Source of the DNA: an uncultured Phascolarctobacterium sp.
GTDB taxonomy: Bacteria; Bacillota; Negativicutes; Acidaminococcales; Acidaminococcaceae
Reading direction: 5' to 3'
Length of the DNA: 26,415 nucleotides
Assembly: GCA_900544885.1 (NCBI GenBank)
Contig: UQWU01000023.1
Coordinates: forward strand, 1 to 26,415
The notes beneath the pieces are model-generated. The model had not been told where the DNA came from and searched no databases. It saw only the letters and a list, made by a program, of their open reading frames with translations. Of the stretch, positions 1-6,697 are shown piece after piece; positions within the stretch are counted from its first letter, which is position 1, and every line of letters starts with the position of its first letter. The position numbers and the translations under genes were made by a program.

Positions 1-1000
1 AATCATTAACCCGACAGCCGCCGACCAATCTATGACCGCCGATGCCGACAAAGCTTGCGGCCTTGGCTTGAGCTATAAAATCCTTTTCTAACTCTTTATC
101 AGCTAGATTAAAGGTAATGTTCATCAAACTGCGGTATTCTTTTTCAGCATGACCTATATAAAAACCGTTGCTGTTGTCAATAGCATCATAAATGAGTTTT
201 GCTTTGGCTACATTGTTAGCGGCAATTTGCTCTACGCCACCTTGTTTTTTAATCCAGTGCAGTGTTTTATTAACCATATAGATGGAAAAAACAGGCGGAG
301 TGTTATATAAAGAATCGTTTTCAGCAAAAGTAGCATATTTTAACATTGTCGGTAGTTCCTTACGGGCAGTAGCCAGAAAAGATTTTTTGGCAATGACGAT
401 AACTACACCTGCAGGACCAAGATTTTTTTGTGCGCCGGCATAAATTAAATCAAAATCGGCGACGTTGATTTTACGGGAGAGTATATCACTGGACATATCA
501 CAGATAATTGGTACATTGCATTTGGGAAAAGCTTTATATTCAGTACCGTAAATGGTGTTATTGGCAGTTAAATGGACATACGAGGTGTTTTCTCGGATGG
601 TGATTTCCTGGGGAATATATGTATGATTATGGTCAGCACTGGAGGCAGCTTCATAGACTTCGCCGAAGAATTTGCCTTCCGCCATGGCTTTTTTAGCCCA
701 GACACCGGTATTGACATAGGCAGCATATTTTTTAGTATGGAAATTAGCTGCTGTCATTAAAAATTGGGTGCTACCACCGCCTTGAATAAACATAATCTCA
801 TAATCTTCAGGGATTTCCATCAGCTCACGCAGTAATGTTTTTGTTTCGGCATGAAGAGCAGCATATTCTTGGCTGCGATGGCTCATTTCAATAATACTCA
901 TACCTGTATCAGCATAATTTAAGAATTCAGCTTGTGCTTCTTGTAAAACTTCTAAAGGCATAGCGGACGGACCAGCGTTAAAATTATAGGCTCTTTGCAT
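1..1000 (-). CDS. serC: Phosphoserine aminotransferase, 3' end cut by window edge
   Basis: SerC is a PLP-dependent enzyme that transaminates 3-phosphohydroxypyruvate to 3-phosphoserine, the second step of serine synthesis; it also acts in the PLP pathway of some bacteria. Read on the minus strand, the protein starts MQRAYNFNAGPSAMP, the classic SerC N-terminus (FNAGPxxLP). The last visible residues include GGHRLVGGCRVND, matching the GHRSVGGxRASxYNA stretch near the SerC C-terminus, so only a short C-terminal piece lies outside the window. The start is set by AGGAG a few bases upstream of the ATG at 1000. The gene is preceded by a T-box leader, which fits control by uncharged tRNA-Ser. The reading frame is open across the whole visible part. 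Confidence 0.93.
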   Translation of the reverse strand, partial: MQRAYNFNAGPSAMPLEVLQEAQAEFLNYADTGMSIIEMSHRSQEYAALHAETKTLLRELMEIPEDYEIMFIQGGGSTQFLMTAANFHTKKYAAYVNTGVWAKKAMAEGKFFGEVYEAASSADHNHTYIPQEITIRENTSYVHLTANNTIYGTEYKAFPKCNVPIICDMSSDILSRKINVADFDLIYAGAQKNLGPAGVVIVIAKKSFLATARKELPTMLKYATFAENDSLYNTPPVFSIYMVNKTLHWIKKQGGVEQIAANNVAKAKLIYDAIDNSNGFYIGHAEKEYRSLMNITFNLADKELEKDFIAQAKAASFVGIGGHRLVGGCRVND

Positions 1001-1020
1001 AATAAAATCTCCTTACATAA

Positions 1021-1059
1021 TAAAAATAGGAAAGCTCATCCCATTGGGACGAGCTTTCC
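1021..1059 (-). terminator. Second T-box terminator
   Basis: Read on the minus strand, GGAAAGCTC pairs with GAGCTTTCC, with further GTCCC/GGGAT pairing inside. TATTTTTATT follows, ending just before the serC ribosome site. It lies directly after the second T-box copy. Confidence 0.85.
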
Positions 1060-1106
1060 TTTCTCGCGGTACCACCCAAATTGCCATAAGAAAAATTAGA
1101 TTCCAC

Positions 1107-1138
1107 CAAAAAAATAAGCCCCATCCCAAACATGGGAC
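1107..1138 (-). terminator. First T-box terminator
   Basis: Read on the minus strand, GTCCCAT pairs with ATGGGGC (7 bp, one G-U) around a 7-base loop. A T-rich run (TTATTTTTTT) follows. It lies directly after the first T-box copy. Confidence 0.75.
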
Positions 1139-1336
1139 GAGAACTTCTCGCGGTGCCACCCAAATTGCCTACGGCCATCTTTAGTTCGCTGTATCGGGCG
1201 AGCCCGTCGAATTCTTCATTCGCCGCTCCTGAGCGGAACATTTATGCTTTGCTGCTGCCTCGCATCAACCGGCAGTTTTCTGTAAGCTGTACATAATGCT
1301 TCTCTTTCATTGCGTTGAGTTATGATGTTGAAAATG

Positions 1337-1364
1337 ATTATAGCACTAATTTTTTTCTAGTCAA
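1337..1364 (-). promoter_or_regulatory. Promoter of the serC T-box transcript
   Basis: On the minus strand TTGACT (1364-1359) and TATAAT (1342-1337) are separated by 16 bases. A TGC directly before the -10 makes it an extended -10. This is the best sigma-A match in the window, and it sits just upstream of the T-box Stem I. Confidence 0.8.
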
Positions 1365-1451
1365 GTGTCTTGGCAATATAATTTTTACCAACTGAAAAAA
1401 TAGTTAAGAATTGTTTAAAAGTTTACAATAAAAAAATATATAGCTTGGTTC

Positions 1452-1480
1452 TTGCAAAAATATGTAAAAGGTGGTAATAT
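1452..1480 (+). promoter_or_regulatory. Promoter of the NSS transporter gene
   Basis: TTGCAA and TAATAT are separated by 17 bases, and TGG directly precedes the -10 hexamer. It lies about 80 bases before the chosen start codon. The remainder of 1331-1561 is AT-rich spacer between two divergent transcripts with nothing else recognisable. Confidence 0.6.
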
Positions 1481-1561
1481 AGCAATAATTCTATAATATT
1501 CAAGGAATCAAAAATTTGTAGGCCGATTCCGCTGTGTAGTATGGTAGAAAGGAAGAAAAAA

Positions 1562-2887
1562 ATGAACGAAGAAAAAACAAATCAGAATGGTAGTTTTACC
1601 TCCTCATTCGGCTTTATTATTGCTTGTGTAGGTTCAGCGGTAGGTTTGGGTAATATTTGGATGTTCCCATATCGTTTAGGCGAGTATGGTGGTGCAGCGT
1701 TTTTATTGCCGTATTTGTTCTTTATTATCTTATTTGGGTGTGTCGGTTTATCTGCTGAATTTGCTATCGGTCGTCGTGCACGTACTGGTACTTTAGGCGC
1801 ATATGCTTATTGCTTTAATAAAATCGGCCAAAAAAACTTGGGCCGTGGTTTAGGCTGGATTCCTTTGATGGGTAGCCTGGGTATTGCTATTGGTTATGCA
1901 ATTATTTTAGGCTGGGTTCTTCACTCTTTGTGGGGTTCAATAGACGGAACGTTGATGAATAGTGATCCGGCAGTTTTCTTTGATGCAACTGCTGGTGCTT
2001 ATGGTAGTCTGCTGTGGCATTTTTTGGTTATCGCTTCTACCTGCTTGGTATTGCTTTTCGGTGTTACCAGTGGTATTGAACGTGCTAGTAAAATTTTGAT
2101 GCCGTTATTTTTCGTTTTGTTCTTATTCTTGGCCGTTTGGGTTGCATTCCTGCCCGGCAGTGAAGCTGGTTACGAATTTTTATTTGTTCCTCAATGGGAT
2201 AAATTATTACGTGCTGATACTTGGATTATGGCTATGGGTCAAGCATTCTTCTCTCTGTCCATTACCGGTAGCGGTATGATTGTTTACGGTGCTTATTTAG
2301 ACAGCAATGCAGATATTCCTCGTGCATCTCTGCGTACTGCTTTCTTTGATACTATTGCTGCTATGTTATCCGGTCTGGCAATTATGCCGGCAGTATTCTC
2401 TTTCGGTATCGGTGCCGATCGTGGTCCGTCCCTTATTTTCTTGACCTTACCTAAGGTATTCCAACAAATGCCTCTTGGTCAATTCTTTGCTATCTTCTTC
2501 TTTGTAGCAGTATTCTTTGCCGGTATTACTTCTTTGATTAATATGTTTGAAGCTGTAAGTGAAAGCTGGCAGAAAAACTTTGGTATTTCCCGTCGTACTG
2601 CAGTTGTCCTCAGCAGTTTATTAGGCTTGATTATCGGTATATTTATTGAAGCTGAACCTAATGTAGGTGCGTGGATGGACTTCGTTTCCATCATTATCGT
2701 ACCGTTTGGTGCTGTATTAGGCGCTATTTCCATTTACTACATTCTTGGCTGGAGCGATATCCGTCAAGAGCTGGAAAAAGGTCATGGTCCGCTGCCTGAG
2801 CTGTTTGGTAATGTTGCTCGCTTTGTATATGTGCCTTTGACAATACTGGTGCTTGTACTTGGTCTTGTATATGGTGGTATCGGTTAA
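1562..2887 (+). CDS. Sodium-dependent transporter, NSS/SNF family
   Basis: This is an inner-membrane sodium symporter of the neurotransmitter:sodium symporter family (LeuT fold); bacterial members usually import amino acids. The family signature in TM1 is clear: VGSAVGLGNIWMFPY at residues 23-37, followed by GEYGGAAF and further hydrophobic spans to the C-terminus. At 441 residues it is a usual length for the shorter bacterial members. The open frame could begin at 1541, but GAAAGGAAG lies 8 or so bases before the ATG at 1562 and nothing suitable precedes 1541. The residue after IW in TM1 is Met where LeuT has Arg30, an extracellular-gate residue; a Met subgroup may be normal for this branch. 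The substrate cannot be read from the sequence. The gene stands alone, with its own promoter and terminator. Confidence 0.92.
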   Translation: MNEEKTNQNGSFTSSFGFIIACVGSAVGLGNIWMFPYRLGEYGGAAFLLPYLFFIILFGCVGLSAEFAIGRRARTGTLGAYAYCFNKIGQKNLGRGLGWIPLMGSLGIAIGYAIILGWVLHSLWGSIDGTLMNSDPAVFFDATAGAYGSLLWHFLVIASTCLVLLFGVTSGIERASKILMPLFFVLFLFLAVWVAFLPGSEAGYEFLFVPQWDKLLRADTWIMAMGQAFFSLSITGSGMIVYGAYLDSNADIPRASLRTAFFDTIAAMLSGLAIMPAVFSFGIGADRGPSLIFLTLPKVFQQMPLGQFFAIFFFVAVFFAGITSLINMFEAVSESWQKNFGISRRTAVVLSSLLGLIIGIFIEAEPNVGAWMDFVSIIIVPFGAVLGAISIYYILGWSDIRQELEKGHGPLPELFGNVARFVYVPLTILVLVLGLVYGGIG

Positions 2888-2906
2888 TAATTAAATATAT
2901 CATTGC

Positions 2907-2938
2907 ATCGGCAGAGCCTTGTGTTCTGCCGATTTTTT
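2907..2938 (+). terminator. Terminator after the NSS transporter
   Basis: A 9-bp stem ATCGGCAGA/TCTGCCGAT with a 9-base loop is followed by a run of T, 20 bases after the stop codon. Confidence 0.9.
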
Positions 2939-2991
2939 ACGTTTGACTATTGCTCACGGTATTAGTTCATCAAGAAGCAAATATCTTTCAC

Positions 2992-3020
2992 TTGCATTAA
3001 AAGTCATTTGATGATAAAAT
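2992..3020 (+). promoter_or_regulatory. Promoter of the thiC transcript
   Basis: TTGCAT and TAAAAT are separated by 17 bases, ending about 25 bases before the TPP aptamer. Confidence 0.65.
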
Positions 3021-3042
3021 TTTTTTGCAATTAAATATTACT

Positions 3043-3122
3043 GCTAGGGGGGCCTATGGCTGAGAGGATTCGTTCCGACCCTTTGAACCTGATTCGGTTA
3101 AGACCGGCGGAGGGAAGCATTG
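3043..3122 (+). promoter_or_regulatory. TPP riboswitch (THI element)
   Basis: The two conserved halves of the TPP aptamer are present in order: GGCTGAGAGGATT around 3058-3070, then CGACCCTTTGAACCTGAT around 3077-3094, GGTTAAGACCGGCG around 3097-3110 and GGGAAGC at 3112-3118. It binds thiamine pyrophosphate and normally lowers expression when TPP is plentiful. A terminator follows and then thiC, so control is most likely by transcription termination. Together with its promoter and terminator, the aptamer accounts for the gene-free stretch 2888-3214. Confidence 0.97.
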
Positions 3123-3156
3123 CGAAAATAATTGAACGCAAATTAAATTGACGATA

Positions 3157-3202
3157 AAAACCGCTTTTCTCGTGCAGGGAAGCGGTTTTATTTTGTTTTA
3201 AA
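3157..3202 (+). terminator. Riboswitch-controlled terminator before thiC
   Basis: The stem AAAACCGCTT/AAGCGGTTTT (10 bp, 13-base loop) is followed by TTTTATTTTGTTTT. It lies between the TPP aptamer and the thiC ribosome site, so it is the likely expression platform. I did not trace the competing antiterminator pairing. Confidence 0.8.
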
Positions 3203-3214
3203 GGAGGCATAATT

Positions 3215-4519
3215 ATGGCTACACAAATGCAATTAGCAAGACAGGGTATTATTACTGAGATTATGAAAACTGTTGCGGAGCAAGAGCATGTAAGTGCAGA
3301 ATTTATCCGCGAGGGTATTGCTAATGGTACTATTGCTATTCCCTGTAATATTAATCATAAAAACCTGATTCCCCGTGGTGTCGGTCAAGGCTTGAGCATC
3401 AAAGTTAATGCTAATATCGGTACTTCCAGTAGTTATCCAGATCCTGAACCGGAGTTGGAAAAGTTAAAAGCTGCTGTAGATGCCGGCGCTGATGCAGTAA
3501 TGGACTTATCTACAGGTAACAATATCAGTGCATCTCGTAAAGCGATTATTGATGCATCTCCTGTGATGGTCGGCACTGTGCCTATTTACCAGATTACTGT
3601 AGAAACTATCTTAAAACGTGGCGCAGTAGTAGAAATGACTAAAGAAGACATTTTTGATGTTATTCGCGAACAAGCTAAAGATGGTGCCGACTTTATGACT
3701 ATTCATTGCGGCATTAACCAAAATGTACTGAAAGCCTTAACTGAAGAAGGACGTATTATGGACGTTGTCAGCCGTGGCGGCTCTTTTATTACAGGTTGGA
3801 TGCTGCATAATAATAAGGAAAATCCTTTGTACGAATATTATGATGAAATTTTGGATATTTGCGAAGAATATGATGTTACTATTAGCTTAGGTGATGGTCT
3901 TCGTCCTGGTTGTATTGCTGACGCTACTGATAGAGCACAGATTCAAGAGTTGTTGAACTTAGGTGAACTTACTCAAAGAGCTTGGGATCGTGGTGTACAG
4001 GTTATGGTAGAAGGTCCTGGTCATGTGCCTTATAATCAAATTGCTGCTAATATGCAATTGCAAAAACGTTTATGCCATGGTGCTCCTTTCTATGTTTTAG
4101 GTCCTTTGGTAACTGATGTTGCTCCTGGTTATGACCATATTACTTCTGCTATTGGCGGTACCTTGGCTGCTGTAAGTGGTGCGGATTTCCTCTGCTATGT
4201 TACTCCTGCAGAGCATTTAGGTCTGCCGAATATTCAGGATGTCCGCGAAGGTGTTATTGCTGCTCGTATTGCTGCTCATGCTGCTGATTTAGCCAAAGGC
4301 AATAAACAGGCATGGGAGTGGGATTTGGCAATGGCGAAGGCGCGTAAAGCATTGGATTGGGATAAGCAATTAAAATTAGCCTTAGACCCGATTAAAGCTG
4401 TGGAATATCGCAATAAAAAGAATAAATCCGATGATGAAGCTTGCTCCATGTGTGGAGATTATTGTGCTGTTAAGATTGTTGGTCAATATTTAGACGAACA
4501 TAAAAAGAAGCATCAGTAA
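3215..4519 (+). CDS. thiC: Phosphomethylpyrimidine synthase ThiC
   Basis: ThiC is a radical-SAM [4Fe-4S] enzyme that rearranges aminoimidazole ribotide to HMP phosphate, the pyrimidine precursor of thiamine. The full protein is 434 residues, the size of the shorter ThiC class, which lacks the N-terminal extension of E. coli ThiC. The C-terminal cluster motif CSMCGDYC is at residues 410-417, spaced C-x2-C-x3-C, against C-x2-C-x4-C in E. coli-type ThiC. VEGPGHVPYNQI and DVAPGYDHITSAIGG are typical conserved stretches. AAAGGAGG lies 9 or so bases before the ATG. The gene is under a TPP riboswitch and no other thiamine gene is nearby. I see no clear terminator after it. Confidence 0.97.
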   Translation: MATQMQLARQGIITEIMKTVAEQEHVSAEFIREGIANGTIAIPCNINHKNLIPRGVGQGLSIKVNANIGTSSSYPDPEPELEKLKAAVDAGADAVMDLSTGNNISASRKAIIDASPVMVGTVPIYQITVETILKRGAVVEMTKEDIFDVIREQAKDGADFMTIHCGINQNVLKALTEEGRIMDVVSRGGSFITGWMLHNNKENPLYEYYDEILDICEEYDVTISLGDGLRPGCIADATDRAQIQELLNLGELTQRAWDRGVQVMVEGPGHVPYNQIAANMQLQKRLCHGAPFYVLGPLVTDVAPGYDHITSAIGGTLAAVSGADFLCYVTPAEHLGLPNIQDVREGVIAARIAAHAADLAKGNKQAWEWDLAMAKARKALDWDKQLKLALDPIKAVEYRNKKNKSDDEACSMCGDYCAVKIVGQYLDEHKKKHQ

Positions 4520-4560
4520 TTTACCATGAAGGGAAACTTTCTGCAGAAAATGTTGTTCTA

Positions 4561-4569
4561 TGGTATAAT
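4561..4569 (+). promoter_or_regulatory. Extended -10 promoter of the VirK/YbjX gene
   Basis: TGGTATAAT is a perfect -10 hexamer with an extended TGN. The region 17 bases upstream (CTGCAG) is a poor -35. It lies about 30 bases before the start codon. Confidence 0.6.
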
Positions 4570-4601
4570 AAGAGCAAATACAACATAATGCAGAGGTAGA
4601 G

Positions 4602-5507
4602 ATGGAAAATAATATTTTAGAATATATCGGCAAAAGCTTATATCAGACTCGCATTTTGAAGGAATGGAAACGTTATGTGGTTTTCCGTGTACGTTGTAGT
4701 ATGCATAAAAGCATTATCGATGATATTTTAGCTTTTTTTGATGCGAATGATTATCGTCGTGCCTGGCTGCATGGCACTCCTTCTTTTGTAGAGCAGATTA
4801 CACGTAGTTTCTTTTATAAAAATTCTACATGGGCTGAACGTCTGAATATAGTAAAAAACCATTTGGAAATCATGGAAAATCATTTTTCTAATAAAATGAT
4901 GAACACACTGTATGCAAATGTAAGAATGGTTAAGCTGTGGGAGGATACCTACCAAGATAAACCTTTGACTATGAACTTATGGTTTCATGGCGGTCAACGT
5001 AAGGAAGGCTGTCTTTCCTTAGTCCTGATGTATGAGGATGAAGCCTTATATCAGATTATGTTCTGGTTTGCTAAGAATAAGGCTGATGGTAAAGAGGCTA
5101 TTTATATCGGTGCTTTACAGGGACCGCAAAACGGTAATGATTTAATCAAAGGCCTAACAAAAGCATTCTTCGGTTATAGAACGAAAAATTTGATTTTTTA
5201 TGGTTTGCGTAGTGTTGCGAAAGCTATGAATATGGACAATATTTTTGCTGTAGCTAACGAAGGCTATTATGCAATGAATCATATTCGTATGGACCGTAAG
5301 CTGAAAACTGATTTCGGAGCTTTTTGGCAAGAATGTGAAGGTGTTCCTTGTTCCGACAGACGCTTCTATATTATGCCTGTTGCCGAGCATCGTAAATCCA
5401 TGGAGGAATTAAAGCCGTCTAAGCGTGCACAACATCGTAGACGTTTTGCTAAAATGGACGAAATGGAGCTTGCGGTTGCCGAAGCGTTAAGTAAATATAA
5501 AAAATAA
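4602..5507 (+). CDS. VirK/YbjX (DUF535) family protein
   Basis: At 301 residues it matches the VirK/YbjX family in length and in the central pattern FHGGQRKEGCLSLVL followed by YIGALQGPQ. It also has a basic tail with KPSKRAQHRRR near the C-terminus. No signal peptide or membrane span is visible, so it is probably cytoplasmic. The biochemical role is not known. Salmonella and Shigella members have been linked to virulence and to resistance against cationic antimicrobial peptides, which would suit a neighbourhood of envelope genes, but that link is inference here. A GAGG-type ribosome site precedes the ATG. The gene appears to have its own extended -10 promoter and to end at the hairpin at 5512. 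Confidence 0.8.
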   Translation: MENNILEYIGKSLYQTRILKEWKRYVVFRVRCSMHKSIIDDILAFFDANDYRRAWLHGTPSFVEQITRSFFYKNSTWAERLNIVKNHLEIMENHFSNKMMNTLYANVRMVKLWEDTYQDKPLTMNLWFHGGQRKEGCLSLVLMYEDEALYQIMFWFAKNKADGKEAIYIGALQGPQNGNDLIKGLTKAFFGYRTKNLIFYGLRSVAKAMNMDNIFAVANEGYYAMNHIRMDRKLKTDFGAFWQECEGVPCSDRRFYIMPVAEHRKSMEELKPSKRAQHRRRFAKMDEMELAVAEALSKYKK

Positions 5508-5511
5508 TTTG

Positions 5512-5547
5512 TGGCATATCCGTAGTTTACGGATATGCCATACTTTT
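5512..5547 (+). terminator. Hairpin terminator after the VirK/YbjX gene
   Basis: TGGCATATCCGTA pairs perfectly with TACGGATATGCCA (13 bp, 3-base loop) immediately after the stop codon. Only a short T tract (TACTTTT) follows, so it is a strong hairpin but a less than ideal terminator. Confidence 0.65.
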
Positions 5548-5562
5548 ATGTACAAAAGTATG
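5539..5562 (+). repeat. Inverted repeat just upstream of a -10 box
   Basis: CATACTTTT and AAAAGTATG form a perfect 9-bp inverted repeat around 6 bases. It ends 2 bases before the TATAAT at 5564, so it covers the -35/spacer region of the next promoter. It could be an operator or a second hairpin belonging to the terminator. Confidence 0.5.
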
Positions 5563-5569
5563 ATATAAT
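5561..5569 (+). promoter_or_regulatory. Extended -10 promoter of the repeat-protein gene
   Basis: TGATATAAT is a perfect -10 hexamer with an extended TGN, about 50 bases before the start codon. No good -35 is seen. Confidence 0.6.
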
Positions 5570-5619
5570 TATAATTAATACTATATTTATTTATGATACT
5601 CTGATAGGAGGGAACAAAA

Positions 5620-6558
5620 ATGAAAAAACAGCTTTTAAGTTTGCTAATGACTTTTATGTTCTGCTTTAGCTCTTTGGTACCGGCTTTTGCCGATGATGGT
5701 TCTGTACCGGCTTCTGAAAAAATTGGAGCTATGGAACAAATGTTGTACGGAACGGAGCAAAGTGGTTCCTTAATTCAACGTATGGATAGTCTGGAAGATG
5801 ATGTGTACGGTACTATTACTAGTGATGCTATTCTGGCTCGCGTAGATAATATGTATGATTATTTAGAGGGTACGCCGGATAATGGGGAAGCATCTTTTGC
5901 CACTAGACTGAATGTCGTAGAATGGCGTTTGAACGAAAGTATGTCAGGCGGTCCTGCTAAAAGCCGTATTGAGGCAGCAGAAAAATTATTGCATGGTCAG
6001 ATACAAAGTGGTTCTTTGTCCGGTCGTTTAGAAGAGCTGTTAAAATTAGCTTCTTATACCGATGGTAATGTTCCTGTACAAGAAGTAACTTTGCCAAAGG
6101 ATTCTGTATTCAAGGTTACCTTTACTAAAGAATTAAGCACTAAGATGAGCAGACAAGGTGATGAAGTAACCTTTAAAGCTTCTGATAATCTTTATGTTAA
6201 TGATGTTCTGGTTTTACCTAAAGGTGCTACCGGTGTAGGTGTTATTAAAAAAGTCGTACAACCGGGCATCTTTGGTAAGGATGGTCGTATCGATATCGAC
6301 TTTACTAATATTTACGGCGTAGATGGCACTTTAATTCCAATTACTGTAGGTGAATTGGCTAAGCAAAAAGCTGAAAGCATTGCCGGTGCTGCCGGTGCTG
6401 CTATCGGGGGTATGATTATCCTTGGTCCTGTTGGTTTAATCGGCGGTGCTTTTGTCAAAGGCAGTGCTGTAACTATTCCTGTAGGTGCTGAAACTTTTGT
6501 GCAGACTGCTGAAGACACTACCATGCAAGGTGTCATTTATACTCCTGTTGTAGAATAG
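5620..6558 (+). CDS. Secreted protein with tandem ~20-residue repeats, function unknown
   Basis: I do not recognise a named family. Residues 1-24 are a clear signal peptide ending AFA before DDG, so the product is exported. Residues 34-135 hold five tandem units of 20-22 residues, starting at K34, R54, R74, R96 and R116, with a partial sixth at R136. The loose pattern is R, hydrophobic, acidic near position 6, L-x-G near positions 9-11, then GS. The pattern predicts amphipathic helices. A beta-rich part follows (about 155-245) with FKVTFTKELSTKM and VLPKGATGVGVIKKV. Then comes a glycine-rich hydrophobic stretch (254-280, AGAAGAAIGG and GPVGLIGG) like a glycine zipper that may insert into a membrane. 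AGGAGGG precedes the ATG. It is a single-gene unit beside envelope genes. Confidence 0.75.
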   Translation: MKKQLLSLLMTFMFCFSSLVPAFADDGSVPASEKIGAMEQMLYGTEQSGSLIQRMDSLEDDVYGTITSDAILARVDNMYDYLEGTPDNGEASFATRLNVVEWRLNESMSGGPAKSRIEAAEKLLHGQIQSGSLSGRLEELLKLASYTDGNVPVQEVTLPKDSVFKVTFTKELSTKMSRQGDEVTFKASDNLYVNDVLVLPKGATGVGVIKKVVQPGIFGKDGRIDIDFTNIYGVDGTLIPITVGELAKQKAESIAGAAGAAIGGMIILGPVGLIGGAFVKGSAVTIPVGAETFVQTAEDTTMQGVIYTPVVE

Positions 6559-6589
6559 GCTACAAGCGGTAATTACAAAGAAATACTAC

Positions 6590-6627
6590 AAAAAGCTCAC
6601 TTGAAAAAGTGAGCTTTTTATTTTTCT
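6590..6627 (+). terminator. Strong terminator after the repeat-protein gene
   Basis: A perfect 13-bp stem AAAAAGCTCACTT/AAGTGAGCTTTTT with a GAAA tetraloop is followed by TATTTTTC. It lies about 30 bases after the stop codon. Confidence 0.93.
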
Positions 6628-6630
6628 ATG

Positions 6631-6639
6631 TGATATAAT
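6631..6639 (+). promoter_or_regulatory. Extended -10 promoter of the lptD/heptose block
   Basis: TGATATAAT is a perfect -10 with an extended TGN, about 60 bases before lptD and directly after a strong terminator. I see no other promoter of this quality up to 15510, so it may drive the whole block. Confidence 0.6.
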
Positions 6640-6697
6640 ATTAGATGGATTATTGTAAAATTGGTCTTTTTATAAATATAAAAAAGGAGTTTTCCCT

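Larger units (their letters stand above)
1021..1330 (-). promoter_or_regulatory. T-box leader with two tandem antiterminator/terminator modules
   Basis: On the minus strand the leader begins just after the promoter. It contains a Stem I-like region with a CTGCC/GGCAG distal hairpin around 1255-1280. The conserved T-box sequence GGGTGGNACCGCG then appears twice, at 1149-1166 (GGGTGGCACCGCG) and 1065-1085 (GGGTGGTACCGCG). Each copy is followed by its own terminator (see separate entries). T-box RNAs sense uncharged tRNA: binding stabilises the antiterminator and lets transcription continue. An AGC (Ser) triplet in the 3' half of the putative Stem I is a reasonable specifier for a serC gene, but I did not fold the RNA and the specifier is tentative. 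No second Stem I fits between the two modules. The 85-codon open frame across this region is a by-product of the RNA, not a gene. Confidence 0.85.

Noticed and set aside
984..1241. Minus-strand open frame of 85 codons
   Set aside because: It lies wholly in the T-box leader and the serC start. Its apparent internal repeat comes from the two T-box copies.
4524..4565. Inverted repeat TACCAT/ATGGTA after thiC as a terminator
   Set aside because: The stem is 6 bp with a loop of about 30 bases and no T run, and it overlaps the next promoter.
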